A stretch of DNA of 64,000 nt from contig JAMWET010003098.1 of NCBI GenBank assembly GCA_024036415.1, positions 1-64,000 of the forward strand, written 5' to 3'. The notes below the pieces were generated by a model that saw nothing but the letters and a program-made list of their open reading frames with translations, made no database searches and was not told the origin of the DNA. Of the stretch, positions 37,978 to 50,099 are shown in pieces; position 1 is the stretch's first letter; each line of letters opens with the position of its first letter. The DNA comes from Prochilodus magdalenae. Lineage: Eukaryota > Chordata > Actinopteri > Characiformes > Prochilodontidae. Made by a program: the position numbers and the translations under genes.

Positions 37978-38642
37978 AAGATGCAGTTATTCAGTCCACC
38001 ACAGTTTAATGCTGTACAATAATACTGAAATTCAAAGGAATGTGCTTTTCTGAATAAGACCCAATACAGGGTGACCAATCAGAACCAAGCTCATTATTTT
38101 ATTTATTTATATTATTAATTATTTTATATGAGTCATGTACAGTAACTAAAACGGCCTGGTTCACTCTAAGGGATAAAGAGAATGTGGAAAATGCACATGT
38201 GAAATGAACTGTGGCCATGCTTCATGAATAAAACCACACAACTGTAATATGTTAGCCTCAAGGAGAAAACTCAAATACATAAAAAGTGTAGGTGATAGTC
38301 ATTTTAGGTAGACCTGAACTGACATTTTGGTCACAAGGATTATTAACTTTAATTGGAAAGATTATTGCGCTTTAAAATGCATACTGCCTTTTCTTCAACT
38401 GATACAAACCCTACTGAAATAAACCACACCACATTACAATGCAGACCATTACAGTGGGGGAAACAGCTGCACTCAACAGCTCAAACTGCTGTTTTGCTGA
38501 CCCGGAGTCAAGCTGGTCCTCCTATCACACATCAGTGAACAGTCAGGCGATAACTCGCACTGCATGGGAGCAGGGGAACATTTCAACCCATATCTTTTTT
38601 CAGCATGAATGAAACATGAGGTTGGAATGTTGAGCATACACA

Positions 38643-38779
<137 letters not shown>

Positions 38780-39219
38780 TCATATCAGCTTTCAACTTTT
38801 CCACATTTTGACAACCTTTAAACTAAAACAGTTGTCGTTTACCCTCTGTACATGAGAATTGTGCTTGTGACGCATAAGGAATATTAAAAACAAACTTGTT
38901 AGAGATGGACAGAATAATTCTCTCAATCACTCGCCTTATCAGCCTGATTGCATGGTAACTCTGCTATTAGTTAAGGCTATACTCCTTAACTCAGAAAGCT
39001 AGGGACATGCAGAAATCGAATTTATATTTAATAAGACTGTGTCACCCACCCTGCACCATGGCAATGATTCCTAATTCTGTCCAATTTACATGATAGAGGG
39101 AATTTAATTTCAGGGTTCTTTTCCACACAGGCTCTGCTATCAATAGGACTCTGAAGTTTGCTGCCTCAGTGTGACTAGGAAGGGGAAAATTGTAAGCTGC
39201 TTTGTATCTCTGCATACAT

Positions 39220-39254
<35 letters not shown>

Positions 39255-39267
39255 TCAAAAAAAAAAA
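39220..39267. repeat. Compound CA, TA and poly-A run
   Basis: CA units 39220-39242, TA to 39254, then 11 A at 39257-39267. Confidence 0.95.
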
Positions 39268-39480
39268 GCAAAGGGCAAAAACCTAATTTAATTTTAATGT
39301 AAGTCTATAGAATCAGACTTTTTATCCAAGCAATTTTGAGCAATATTTGCTGGCCCATTCCTCATGAAATTTTCACATAGTGTAAACAGCAGCTGCTGCT
39401 TTTTATTTCAGCAAATTTGCAGCAAATTTTGCTATTCCTCATGAAATTTTCACATAGTGTAAACAGCAGCTGCTGTTTTC
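39268..39480. repeat. Short interspersed repeat with an internal duplication
   Basis: Related to 47195-47310 (CAAGCAATTTTGAG block). A 42-base block starting ATTCCTCATGAAATTTTCAC occurs exactly twice, at 39357-39398 and 39434-39475. Confidence 0.65.
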
Positions 39481-40915
39481 AAATGATGCACAAAAGTAAA
39501 AATAATAAAAAAAATGGCGATACATGTTTTTCTTTGTATATCGAAAATATATATATATTTCTGTATTATATTTTTTAACATACTTCTGTCTATTCTATAG
39601 GACTATATACCTCAAATAAAAAAGCTACTCTACGTAAGAACCTAAACTCATTGTCTTTAACTAATACTATTTATTTAGAAGTATTTTTACACAGTGACAG
39701 GATCATGGGTCTCATCATTACGTCTGTAGAGACGTAGGCTCCACCAAAACCCTTTCGTTTTCTCCATACAGCCTTAGTGTGGTCAGAAAAGCATTACTGC
39801 TATCTGCATATGACCAAACCCAAGTAAACAGCCAAGACGCTGAATTGTGGGTTTTAGCCCATCCTAAAATGAGAGCAATGAGAGGATAATGAGAGATATA
39901 AATATGCCACTAAGTACTTCTGCCATGCCTGAACACTGTAAAATATTCATCTGACCCCAATAAAAGGATGAAAGGCATGGACCCACAGGAGTGAAAGGAA
40001 GAAGCCTTTTGAGTTCTGAGCTCAGGTGAACCCTCCATTCAGAGGAAGTGCACTGTTACCTCAGAGCATTTTATTATTTTCCCTGAAGTCCACTAAGGAC
40101 TCCTGTGAAGGTCGTAAATCATTTTTATACAACCACTTTCCAAACTCTTATCGCTTAGAATGAAGGGTTGTTTTATATGGTATATGTAAATTAATTTAAT
40201 TATGTTTGGAAGTGTGTGCTGTGTTTAGATTCTGTTTGATTTTGGGAAAACACGTGACGGTTTCTTCATGCCAGAGATGAACGGGACCATACATTTTAAG
40301 TGTTAAGGGCAAAGGCTAACGTGTCATGGCATAGAGTGTCCATGGCATGGGTGACTTGAATATGTGTAGAGTACCACTGATGGCAGGGCATATATTGGGA
40401 TTTTAGAGGGACATACTGTACACTGCCACTTCTTTTCTCGGGAAGTCCATGATTATTTTAGCCAGATGATGTCAGGCCTTAATCCTGATCCTTATCCTCT
40501 TTAATGTGGACACAGATTGTGTGTGATTGGCTGGCCTGCCTGCAGTTCAGATCTGCTACCTATTAAAATATATGGTGAATCATGCAAAAGATAATCAGAC
40601 ATCAACACGCACAGACAGTCGATACAAAGCATACTCACCTCCTAAAGTTGAATCAACAGGAAACATGATGTAACACAGTGGTAAACATGCCTCTCCCAAA
40701 CCTCATGTTTACATGCATGCAGTGATAGATAGTAATGAGGTAAATGTGGTTGTTTCTTTAACTAACCTTTTCGGTTCCTTCATTTGGTACTTGGTTGACT
40801 TTAACCTCACTACCCTCCAAAGGTAAATAACTTTATACTCCACCATGTTATGCAAAATCTGCTCTTCGTTTTGGCTTATGTGTGAATAAAAACTTAACAT
40901 GTCGAAATTTTATAA
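39481..40915. other. Intergenic: no feature recognised
   Basis: AT-rich; no exon, mobile element or array recognised. Confidence 0.6.
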
Positions 40916-40919
40916 AAAA

Positions 40920-41425
40920 ATTTGAAATGAACCCACCAGTCAGGGTACAGCAGTCACTTTGCATTGAGCTTATTTAAACCTGTTGAGCAGAGCTTGGTTC
41001 TAGCTAATGGAAACTGCTGTCCTTCAGTATTCTCTGCTTATGATAATTTCAATAGATGTCAGGCTATTGACATCTATTGAATTTCCCTCTGGGATCAATA
41101 AAGTATCTATCTATCTATCTATCTATCTAATTAATGACCTTCTATTAAAGACTGATGGACTGAGAGACACTAGAACCTCTCCACCTAAAATAAGTTGATT
41201 AACAGTCTAGTTCCAGAAACGATATTAGGACTTTAGAGCCATAATAATTTATACAACTCTCACTCTAAATTCCTATGTGCATTTGAAGGTAAATACATTA
41301 GAACTTTTACTCCAGTGAAGGTCTAAAGGGAGGAACTTTTACTTTAACTGGGGGGGGAATGTTTTACCTTGGGTGTCTCTACTTTAACTTAGCTCTACAT
41401 GGCTTGCGTACTTCCCACCACTGTC
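40920..41425 (-). repeat. Interspersed repeat F, inverted copy, with a LINE-like 3' end inserted
   Basis: Parts are the reverse complement of the 62.48-63.32 kb region: CCAGTCAGGGTACAGCAGTCACTTT against AAAGTGACTGCTGTACCCTGATTGG, and the end block CTTCCCACCACTG. Inside it, TTTCCCTCTGGGATCAATAAAGTATCTATC (41081-41110) is a common fish LINE 3' end with its ATCT tail (41103-41128). Confidence 0.6.
41103..41128. repeat. ATCT microsatellite at a LINE-like 3' end
   Basis: Six ATCT units directly after GGGATCAATAAAGT, the usual tail of a fish LINE. Confidence 0.9.
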
Positions 41426-41579
41426 TATATGTCCTTGAGGAACATTTAAAGCCAAAACATATGTGATTTAATAAAGAGTTGCCCCTTCTTTACTGCTGCT
41501 CTTCTTGGAAGGTTCCAGCGATTTTAAAAAGGACATCTCATTTAGCCACAAGAGCAATAGTGGCATTGGGACCTGGTGT

Positions 41580-42190
41580 GATGCAATAATTCATCCCAAT
41601 TCATCCCAAATGTGTTCTGCGCAGGCCAATCAGTCAAAATTCTTCCACCCCAAACTCAGCAAATCATTTCTTTATGGACCTCGCAATTATGTCTCTTTCC
41701 AAAACTGCTTCCAATGTGGTAAAGTTACAGTTCTCTTGAAAGTCATTGTACACTGTAGCAAAACTAGTACTATAACTAAAGGGGCCAAGCCCTAGCACTA
41801 AAAAATGCCCCAGCCCTTTATTTACTCCCCCATCAAACTTTACATTGTGTATATGAGGAGGCTGTGATCTCCTGGCATCCACCGAACCCAGAATTGTCTA
41901 TTAGATTGCCAGATGGTGAAGCATACATAATCATTAATCACTCCAGAAAACACATTTCAACCGCCCTAGTGGTGAGAAAGCTGAGCTTTACAGCATTCCA
42001 GCCAACACTTAGCATTGTTGCGACACTTAGCACACTTTGGCTTGTGTGTGGCTGCACAATTCTGGAAACCTATTTCATAATCCTCCTGACAAACAGTTAT
42101 TGTGCTTGCGTTGCCTCCAGTAGCAGTCTGGAAATCAGTGTTGCAACTGATTATGTTGTAGCTCCTTCAGCACTCTCACTCAGTGAGCAT
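41580..42190 (-). mobile_element. Tc1-like transposon remnant, family D copy 1
   Basis: On the minus strand a broken frame (41664-41882) reads VKFDGGVNKGLG...LGLGPFSYS, matching the Tc1 block VKFGGG...MVWG...LGPL. Nearby GGCATCCACCGAACCCAGAA, ATTGCCAGATGG and CACTCCAGAAAACAC fit the DDE region of the same transposase. Stops are frequent. A second copy in the other orientation is at 46.74-47.15 kb. Confidence 0.7.
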
Positions 42191-42390
42191 CACAGCTAAC
42201 CTGTTGCTGCTAATAGACATTTCCACTTCACATTACCGCTTTAGCACACCAGAAATGGCTTGTTGGAAAAATGGCATCCTTTGCCAGTACCATGCAGAAA
42301 GTCACTGAGATTTTTAGTTCTCTTCAATCTACCACAAGGTGAAGAAGATTTTTTTTTATTTATTATGGAGATGTGCATACACTTCATCTA

Positions 42391-43294
42391 CAAACCGGAT
42401 TCCAAAAAAGTTGGGACACTAAACAAATTGTGAATAAAAACTGAATGCAATGATGTGGAGGTGCCAACATCTAATATTTTATTCAGAATAGAACACAAAT
42501 CACAGATCAAAAGTTTAAAACTGAGTTTGAAACTGTATCATTTTAAGGGAAAAATATGTTGTTTCAAAATTTCATGGCGTCAACAAATCCCAAAAACAAG
42601 GACAAGGCCATTTTTACCACTGTGTGGCTTCCCCCCTTCTTCTTACAACACTCAACAGACATCTGGGGACAGAGGAGACCAGTTTCTCAAGTTTAGAAAT
42701 AGGAATGCTCTCCCATTCATGTCTAATACAGATTTTCTGAATCTTTTGATGATGTTATGCACGGTTGATGATGATAACTTAAAAGTCTTTGCTATTTTAC
42801 GCTGGGTAACACCATTCTGGTATTGCTGCACTATCTGTCTGCGCAACAATGGTAGAATTGGTGAGAGGAGATTACCATCCAGTTGTTTTCAGAGAGACCC
42901 TTACTGACACTCTGAGAAGCTCTTTATATACTCTGAATCATTTGATGATCAATTGACCTGATTAGTGATAACCTACTTGGTCTTTGCAGCTTTTCGCTGG
43001 TATATTGCTCATTCCTGTTTTCCTGCACTATCTTACTTTGCTACAATTGTCCCAACTGGTGATCGTTTAGGATCTTGTTAGAGAGCCATGAAATTTTGAG
43101 AAACAACATTTTTTCCCCTTGGTTAAAAAATGTTGTCAATTGACCTAATTAGTGTTAATTGGTCTTCCAGCTGTTCGGTATATGCTCAATTATATGCTAA
43201 TATAAAAATATTAGATGTTGGCACCTCCACATCATTGCAGTCAGTTTTTATTCACAATTTGTTTAGTGTCCCAACTTTTTTGGAATCCGGTTTG
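42391..43294 (-). mobile_element. Non-autonomous Tc1-like element with 90-bp inverted ends
   Basis: Near-identical inverted repeats of about 90 bases start CAAACCGGATTCCAAAAAAG at 42391 and end with the reverse complement at 43294, each flanked by TA. Inside, on the minus strand, the start of a transposase gene is joined to its last part; the middle is gone. The close match between the ends suggests a younger insertion than the other elements here. Confidence 0.9.
42652..42849 (-). pseudogene. Transposase helix-turn-helix fragment in the non-autonomous element
   Basis: The frame opens MLRRQIVQQYQNGVTQRKIA and continues KTFKLSSSTVHNIIKRFRKS, a clear Tc1-type helix-turn-helix that binds the inverted repeats. 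After that (about 42730) the DNA matches the end of a transposase gene but in a shifted frame, giving a 25-residue unrelated tail and a stop. The catalytic core is missing. If expressed it would be a DNA-binding-only peptide. Confidence 0.75.
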
Positions 43295-43296
43295 TA

Positions 43297-44175
43297 GGTA
43301 TCTGCTAGCAAACTGGGTGTAGCTGCTACTAAATATAAAAGCACTAATAATAGGTTTGGTCATGTAGCGTATAAATCAAACCATGTCCTACCAATGTATT
43401 AAAACAACCCATGTGTGTGTTTTTTTGTGTGTATACTCTTATCAGCTTAGCAATGATTAATTATAGCAAGAGTCAGTGCTATTAGATTGTCCTCGTTAGG
43501 ATTCTAATTATCATCACCCTTGTAAAATTATAGCACTCATCATTATTAGTCATGGACATGTTCAACATCACTGTCTATATTTATCATTGTAACTTTAATT
43601 AAAATTGGCATTTGAAACTGGAGACAGTCTTTTGCAACACATCGACTGCCTCTTTTAGCTTCTACTAACCATCCTTAGTGCATGACTCATTTCGGGCCAG
43701 CTGTCCAGACACTGATTAAACCCAGTAAAATTACCATCTGACGAGTGACGTCCAATTAAAAACTGGAAAAACGAACTCCAGACTGTGGTGACCAGATCCC
43801 CCTCCCTAGCGTTTTGTTTGAATGGGAGAAGGAACCTGATGCACCAGGTCTACTGATGTTCTCTAATTACCACACAAATGCATATGGCCTTTCACCTTTT
43901 GCAAAGGTCACAGCCATTTCTCTCCTAGGATAATGCATTCTATTTATGTAGAGGCACTCAGTTCTAGATTTAATCATTAGCTTGGCAGAGACTAGGTCAC
44001 CAGAGATTAGACACTGTTCTAAATCTGAAAAATAAATAAAACGTCAGTAGAGCTGTTATTGCTTATTGAGTTTGATGGAACAACCTTTTATGGCTTACAT
44101 GTGATCCCACCTTTATCTTAACAAAATAATTAGGTGAAATATCGTATGCAGTCAACTTGGTGCTTTCTCTAAATC
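43297..44175. other. Intergenic: possible conserved non-coding segment
   Basis: 43540-43800 is non-repetitive, with several AATTAAA and TAATTA homeodomain-like sites. No exon or repeat recognised. Confidence 0.35.
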
Positions 44176-44235
44176 AGTGTTTCCCAACCCTGGCCTTGGA
44201 GGCACCCTACCCTGCATATTTTAGTGGTGTGCTGG
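44176..44235. repeat. Interspersed teleost repeat end
   Basis: AAATCAGTGTTTCCCAACCC and TGGAGGCACC are a frequent teleost repeat motif; a related end (CAGGACTGAGAACCACTG) is at 46712-46729. Confidence 0.5.
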
Positions 44236-44342
44236 GATGAGACATTTTTTTTTTTCCCAATTTTTTAAAAAAGTTTTACACTTTATCTATGATGCTAGTG
44301 CAGCAATGAATATGCAATAAAAGTTTATAGGCAAACTATTCC

Positions 44343-44512
44343 CTATGTGCCAATGACAGGGTTAAATCATAGTCTGCTAATAGTGTACACTATATGTATC
44401 ATACAGGGTCCCAGACCTCCCTACGTGCCAATGACAGAGTTCATCGTCATCGTCTGCTAAAAGCGAACACAATATTATACAGGGTCCCAGACCTCCTATG
44501 TGCCAATGACAA
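44343..44512. repeat. Tandem repeat, unit about 77 bp
   Basis: Two full units and one partial begin CTATGTGCCAATGACA (44343, 44421, 44496). The first two each include GTCTGCTAA and end with ACAGGGTCCCAGACCTC. Confidence 0.85.
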
Positions 44513-44919
44513 GCAGGACATTTAAGATTATTTAACTATTTCACACCGTGTGATGATTTAGAAAGTCAATTAGCACAGTGCTTCGTGGTATGCTATAGTC
44601 TTACTGATTCTGAACGTTGAGAAAGTGTAGTATAACCCCATCTGCAGTATCAGTACAATGCAAAGAAAACGTACCTCACTGCTTGCACTTTGTTTGACCA
44701 TCACAAGCTCCTGTAGCACATTGCTAACGAGGGGGTTTCGCTAGCTCTGCAGTCTCTTATGCTAAACCTTTGAAGTTGGGCCTAGCCAACCAACAAAACA
44801 GCAGGAGTGCGGCGTGTGGACATTCCTTTCCTTCATAGCAAATGAGGATGGAATAGTTAATGAGCAAGCCAAAAGATCCCATATGGTAAAAAAAGAAAAT
44901 AATTCATTTCCATGTCAAC

Positions 44920-45330
44920 AAATAGTTGAACCCAGAAGGAATCAACCTACAGGAATGAAACTTGGCTGCACATGTGACGTAAGCAAGGACGGCCCTTTCG
45001 CTCTACCTAACAGACCCAACAACCAAAATTGCGGACATACAGCGAGCAGTGATGCCCTTCATGAGTCATTCTGTAAGCACTAGCACCATTGTCAGACAGC
45101 TGCACGACGCAGAACTACATGCATGTGTGTTGCCAAAGGTCTCGTCTCAGACCGCATGGAGTGATTTAGAATGACAGCAGGTCATCTTCAGTGACGAGTC
45201 CTGCTTTTGTCTTGGTGAAGAAACCAGATCCATGTGGAGGCACTGTAGTCAACGCCAAGATGAATGGTTTATTGTCATGCATGACATGTGACATGATTGT
45301 TGTCATGCGCCATATCAGTCTGAATGAGTG
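44920..45330 (+). mobile_element. Tc1-like transposon remnant, family B copy 5
   Basis: Starts with the shared ACCCAGAAGGAATCAAC motif. It has ACATACAGCGAGCAGTGATG, GACAGCAGGTCATCTTCAGT and GACGAGTCCTGCTTTTGTC (the FSDES/CF catalytic region). The 3' half is almost all deleted: it jumps near 45300 to the CATATCAGTCTGAATG end. Confidence 0.7.
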
Positions 45331-45408
45331 ATTTTTTGATGATGAGTGTATTTACTTTTATTTGTAATCTTTATTAAAATTACATACAATTAAATGCATT
45401 TCAATTGT

Positions 45409-45434
45409 TATATATATATATATATATATATATA
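45409..45434. repeat. TA microsatellite
   Basis: Thirteen TA units. Confidence 0.95.
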
Positions 45435-45927
45435 GTTATGTATATTTCTATCATTATAAAGGTATTATATAGTTTATTGATAATTAAAATACATACATTT
45501 TTCAAAGAACACTCATGAATAATATGTAAATATACCATCCCATATATATCTTACTGTTTCTCACTGATCTCATATCAACTGTTTTCAGTCTAGCCACTAT
45601 ATCTTGCGTCGGGAGACTCAGCGGTGACATGCAGAGTGAATAAATGCTTGCTAAAGTTTCCCATTCAGGTCTGCTGCATTAGACATGCATACACATGGAC
45701 CTCAGTGGTATAGCACTAGAAAGAAATGTGAGTATACAGCCCAGCATGCATGGCCAATAAATAAACATATATGCAGAACTATACAGAGAGAGAGATTTTA
45801 ATCTTAAGGTTTTTAGATATTGAAACTGAAATGCTGAAACAGTTATTCATTATGCATACAGTTTTCTCTACAACAGTGGCTTTGCAGTCTCAGTGAGGCA
45901 GAGATCCATGAGCTCATATATATATAT

Positions 45928-45928
<1 letters not shown>

Positions 45929-46011
<83 letters not shown>

Positions 46012-46014
46012 ACA
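45929..46014. repeat. CA microsatellite
   Basis: About 42 CA units, interrupted by CG near the end and preceded by a short TA run (45916-45927). Confidence 0.97.
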
Positions 46015-46535
46015 ACTCTTCTCTGTTTTTCCCACTCTCTTTTATCCGGTTTTGAATGGATACAACGTAAACATTTGTAAACTAAACCTTAGATTTGAGA
46101 GTTTAATGGTACATAGCCTTTATAATCCTGATATCAATGACAGTTCTATTGTTTATAAATGTTTATTAAAATATTTAAATATATATTTTGGCCTTATTTT
46201 GAATCTAGAGTCTGTAATTTCTAAAGCTGTTACTAACCTATTTAGCTGTTGCAATGCTTCTCATTTTACAGAGCTGCTGTTAGCAAATAGTTCCCCACTT
46301 TATTAGATTGTTATTTATCGGAATTAACGTTCATAAGAATTTTCACAATGAGTCCAGATTGTAACTGTTTTTACTGAGTTTATTGCCTTTATCGATTATA
46401 TTTATTTTAGCATTGTATTATTCTTAGGTTTTAGATTTTTATTCTTTTTCAGTCATATCCATTGCTAACAAGTATGTAAAATTAATCATGTAGTCATAAT
46501 ATCTCCATTTTCAAACATGGGCAATGCAGCTGAAC
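46015..46535. other. Intergenic: no feature recognised
   Basis: AT-rich sequence; the frame running from the CA repeat is not a gene. Confidence 0.55.
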
Positions 46536-46735
46536 TTCAAGCATGAAACCATCATAAGATACCGCCTTGGCTACTAGTCAGTTTGTGAAACCTCCTGCTA
46601 GATCTGCCCCTAATACACCTGATCCAAGTAATCTAGGCGTCCAGGAACACCTGTTACAATACAGCAAGGTGTGTTGGATTTAAAAATTCCAACGATGGAA
46701 GAAGTCCAGAACCAGGACTGAGAACCACTGACATA
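46536..46735. repeat. Interspersed teleost repeat
   Basis: CTAATACACCTGATCCAAGTAA, AAGGTGTGTTGGATT and CAGAACCAGGACTGAGAACC are frequent teleost repeat blocks of a non-autonomous DNA element. Confidence 0.5.
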
Positions 46736-46739
46736 GCAC

Positions 46740-47150
46740 TTGTGCTCTGTTGCATCACATGGAGTTTCGAACTGCCTCAAGAAGAAACATCAAGCAAAAG
46801 AACTGTGCTTTGGGAGCTTCATCAAATGGCTTCTCGTGGCTAAGCAAATGCAAGCAAGCCTAAAATCAAAATGCACAATGCTAAGCATCAGACTGCGCTC
46901 TGGATTGGTTGAAACATGTTTTCTAGAGTGATAGATAAATCTTTTCTGTTTGGCAGATGAATCTGGATTTGGCAGGTGCCAGGAGAACGCCACTTATCAA
47001 CACATAAAGTGCCAACAGTAGTGTTTGGTAGAGGAGAGATAATGGGCGTGGGGCTGTTTTTCTAGGTTTGGGCTAGACCGTTTAGTTCCAGTGAGGGGTA
47101 TTGCTAATGCTATTGCACAGACATTTTAGACAATTATATCATCTCTGTCC
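46740..47150 (+). mobile_element. Tc1-like transposon remnant, family D copy 2
   Basis: Same family as 41.58-42.19 kb but in the + orientation. It has GACTGCGCTCTGGATTGG, TTTTCTAGAGTGATAGATAAA (where a Trp-Ser-Asp-Glu block is expected), GGCAGATGAATCTGGATTTG, GTGCCAGGAGAACG and GGGCGTGGGGCTGTTTTTCT. Frames are broken; TGA and TAG fall inside. Confidence 0.7.
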
Positions 47151-47159
47151 AAAAAAACC

Positions 47160-47310
47160 AAGTATCTCCAAAATGGCAACTTCACAGGAGAGGCCAAAAA
47201 CTGAATTTAATCCTAATACATGTCCGTAGAATTAGACCAAGCAATTTTGAGTAATTTCTGTTGGTCTTTTCATTTTGTAATTGTCACACAATATAAATGG
47301 CAGCTTGGAG
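47160..47310. repeat. Short interspersed repeat
   Basis: Shares the CAAGCAATTTTGAG block with 39.3 kb and TCTCCAAAATGGCAACTTCA, inverted, with 30.4 kb. Confidence 0.5.
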
Positions 47311-47319
47311 AACTGGGAA

Positions 47320-48950
47320 ATGACAATTCGGAGAAGGCTCATTCCTGTTCCAGAATGTGCAAGGACAGATGTAATGTGTACATGTGGGTGGAGTATCTTA
47401 GGCTAAGAGACATTATCCTCATATCTTCAGTGTAAACATAACAACAAGAAGCAAACTTTATACACCAAACGTGTTATTTGTGCAAGACTATAATCAGGAA
47501 TCAAGTTACAGTTCAGTTTTATCTCCATACTTGCCATGCTCTCCATTAGCTAAACTCGGAGAAAGTCCCGAGGCATGTAGGGTGCCGTGTCAGCAGTTTG
47601 GCTTTCATGTGAGGTTTCCTTTTATTTATGCATGCTAAATCAAGGCCTGAAAGTCTGCTGAGCTTTCCTTCCTCTTTTTGATGAAAGATTATTGAAAATA
47701 ACAATATTAAAAACTGATTCCTAGCTTGAAGTGTGAGGAAAGTAGTAGGGATATTGTAAAACCCTAAGACTCTGTTTCCGTTCACATTCAGGAGACGGTT
47801 TTTTATTGCTAACATATACTAATGGACAGCAGTAGTACTCCTAAACACAACAGGCTTGAGTGGTATAGAATGAGTAATGTGCAGGCACTAGCTCCATAAA
47901 TTCAAACTGTGACATTGTTGTGGCTTTAAGTACCACTATACGCCAGCTACAGATACCGCTAGCTACAGATATACTGCTTAAAGCCTATATGTCATTCTCT
48001 ACTAAAATCCAGTGATATACAACACAGCAGCATGGGGGCTTTGCAGCCTAGCCACTTTGTGTGGTCAGTGAGCTGTTGAATGGAGCGGCTCATTGATTTC
48101 TTCCCCTTGGTGAGGACTACATTAGTGAGAGCACATAATCAGAGAGAAGGTCAGGTGCATCAGACTGACAGAGTGCCAGGAAGAAAGAGGGAGCAGCAAT
48201 GTGCTCGAGAGAGACAAGAGACAATGCTCAGCCTTGAGCTAAGAAGCCACACACACAACTTTTTTTTAAACAGAAAAAATGGATAATAAATATTATTAAA
48301 TTAATAATTAATAAATTAATAAACATGGATCACTGACAACAACAGCATACATCATCGCTATTATCATAAACAGCATGGAAAATAGCTTGAGCTGTGCAAA
48401 GAAACCTTAAGCCAACCAAATGATGCACCCACATGTTTTATGTTCTTTCTGCACCATAATATCCGACTAGCTCATATTGAAGCCTGTTGAAAATACACTG
48501 GCCCTTATTCAATGACGTTGTTGACAGATACCTTTTGACCACTGTCAAATACAAAAGCCTAATTCATAAAGCTTTTATAGGGGACAAGGGAGCCAGCAGA
48601 GATCAATGAAGAATCTGCTATAGTGCGTGAAAACAAGTGCATCTGCCGACACCTCATATACTTGTCATTTACCTGAAGCACACCCCTCTTCATGCAAATA
48701 TTTCAGCAGGGAACCAATATGACAACAGCTTTCAGCAGCTGTGTGCCTATGACTGTGCTCATAGGGGTTTGAGGTTAAGCAGTGAGTGCCCTGCTCTTCT
48801 CACTGACCAAACTTTGTAGCATTAAAATGACAACAACTGAGAAGTGAAAAAAATACATTGTAAAATATAATGCATGAAAATACATATGTAAATATAAATA
48901 TAATACATTAAACATAATGCATGGAAAAATAAATATATGCACATTTGATT
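47320..48950. other. Intergenic: no gene recognised
   Basis: AT-rich, with an A/T-only stretch at 48281-48325 (ATTAATAATTAATAAATTAAT). No exon seen. Confidence 0.55.
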
Positions 48951-48989
48951 GTTATTAGAATTATAAAAAAACTGAAATGTTGTGACTGA

Positions 48990-49460
48990 AATGTACCTAA
49001 TAGTGTGTGTTGCCCCCACGAGCATGAATAAAGCTGGAATTTGATTTTGCATGGACTGAACACATTTCTGAATCTAGGTGACAACAATTTTCAGCCATAC
49101 CTGCGTCAAAGAATTACACAGTTCAGCTAGATGTGGTAGTTACCTTCCCTGGCACAATTCTGATGTTGCTGGTAGACCCGTACCACCGTACACTTCCATA
49201 CACCTGCAAATTCAGCTACTTCCTTCACATTATGGCCTTTGGTAAGCCCAAATACAATCACTCCTTTTAGCCAATCATTAACATCTGCTACCCATTTTTC
49301 ACACATTCAATGAGGCATTCACTGCACCACCTCTGCTCAGGCTATGAATTCCTTAAGGTGTATTATAGCCCGATCATCCTTGTGCAACACCATCTGCAGG
49401 AGCCTGAAGTTACTAGTTAGAGTTTTTCTGGTGAGCTTATTTCTGTTCATGATACAGGAC
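48990..49460 (-). mobile_element. Tc1-like transposase fragment, family E copy 3
   Basis: On the minus strand (49140-49300) the DNA reads VFGLTKGHNVKEVAEFAGVW followed by KCTVVRVYQQ, a helix-turn-helix as in Tc1 transposase N-termini. Stops and a frame break follow. It is related to 8880-9240 and 19070-19190. The catalytic part is absent. Confidence 0.65.
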
Positions 49461-50099
49461 TGTTCTGGATTTTGTTTGTCTGTCCAGGAAAATTTAAAAT
49501 TCCAGAGGACAGGATTTTGACACAGCCAAAATTCAAGCACAAAGAATGGGATTCATTGGTCCGGACTACTCCTACGCTTGCTCTAAACTTTCAGCATAAC
49601 TGCAAACCATCAGAAAAGCATATGCTTATTTTCACAGCTAAGCTACTGGCACGTGTTCTGAATTCCACTACCACTTATTACCTGCTCTCTAAACACAAAC
49701 ATACTATTCTGTACCAGCTGAGAAGTGCAAAATAAATTCATTTTTATCATTTATTTGGAAATTAATAATCAATCACAATAGCCAATCACAATTACACTTT
49801 TTAACAACTAATATTATTTGAAACCTAGAAAGTAGCCATTAGAAACTGTTTTTAAAAATAAAATAAATAATTTTCCCCCTCAAACACCTGCGCTAGTAAT
49901 TCTATATTCTTAATAACTGAGTTTAAGAGTGTGAGGTTCAAGCCTGGCCCACTCCTATCTAGTAACATGTTTTTCCTTTGACCTTAAAAGAATAGCTTGA
50001 ATTAACATAGAAGATGCTCAGTGGGTTGGGCACAGACTGTGCATGTGCTACAATGTACAATCACAATGCTAAAAATAGAATTGTAAAGGAATAGAATCT
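49461..50099. other. Intergenic: no feature recognised
   Basis: AT-rich sequence with no recognised exon or repeat. Confidence 0.55.
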
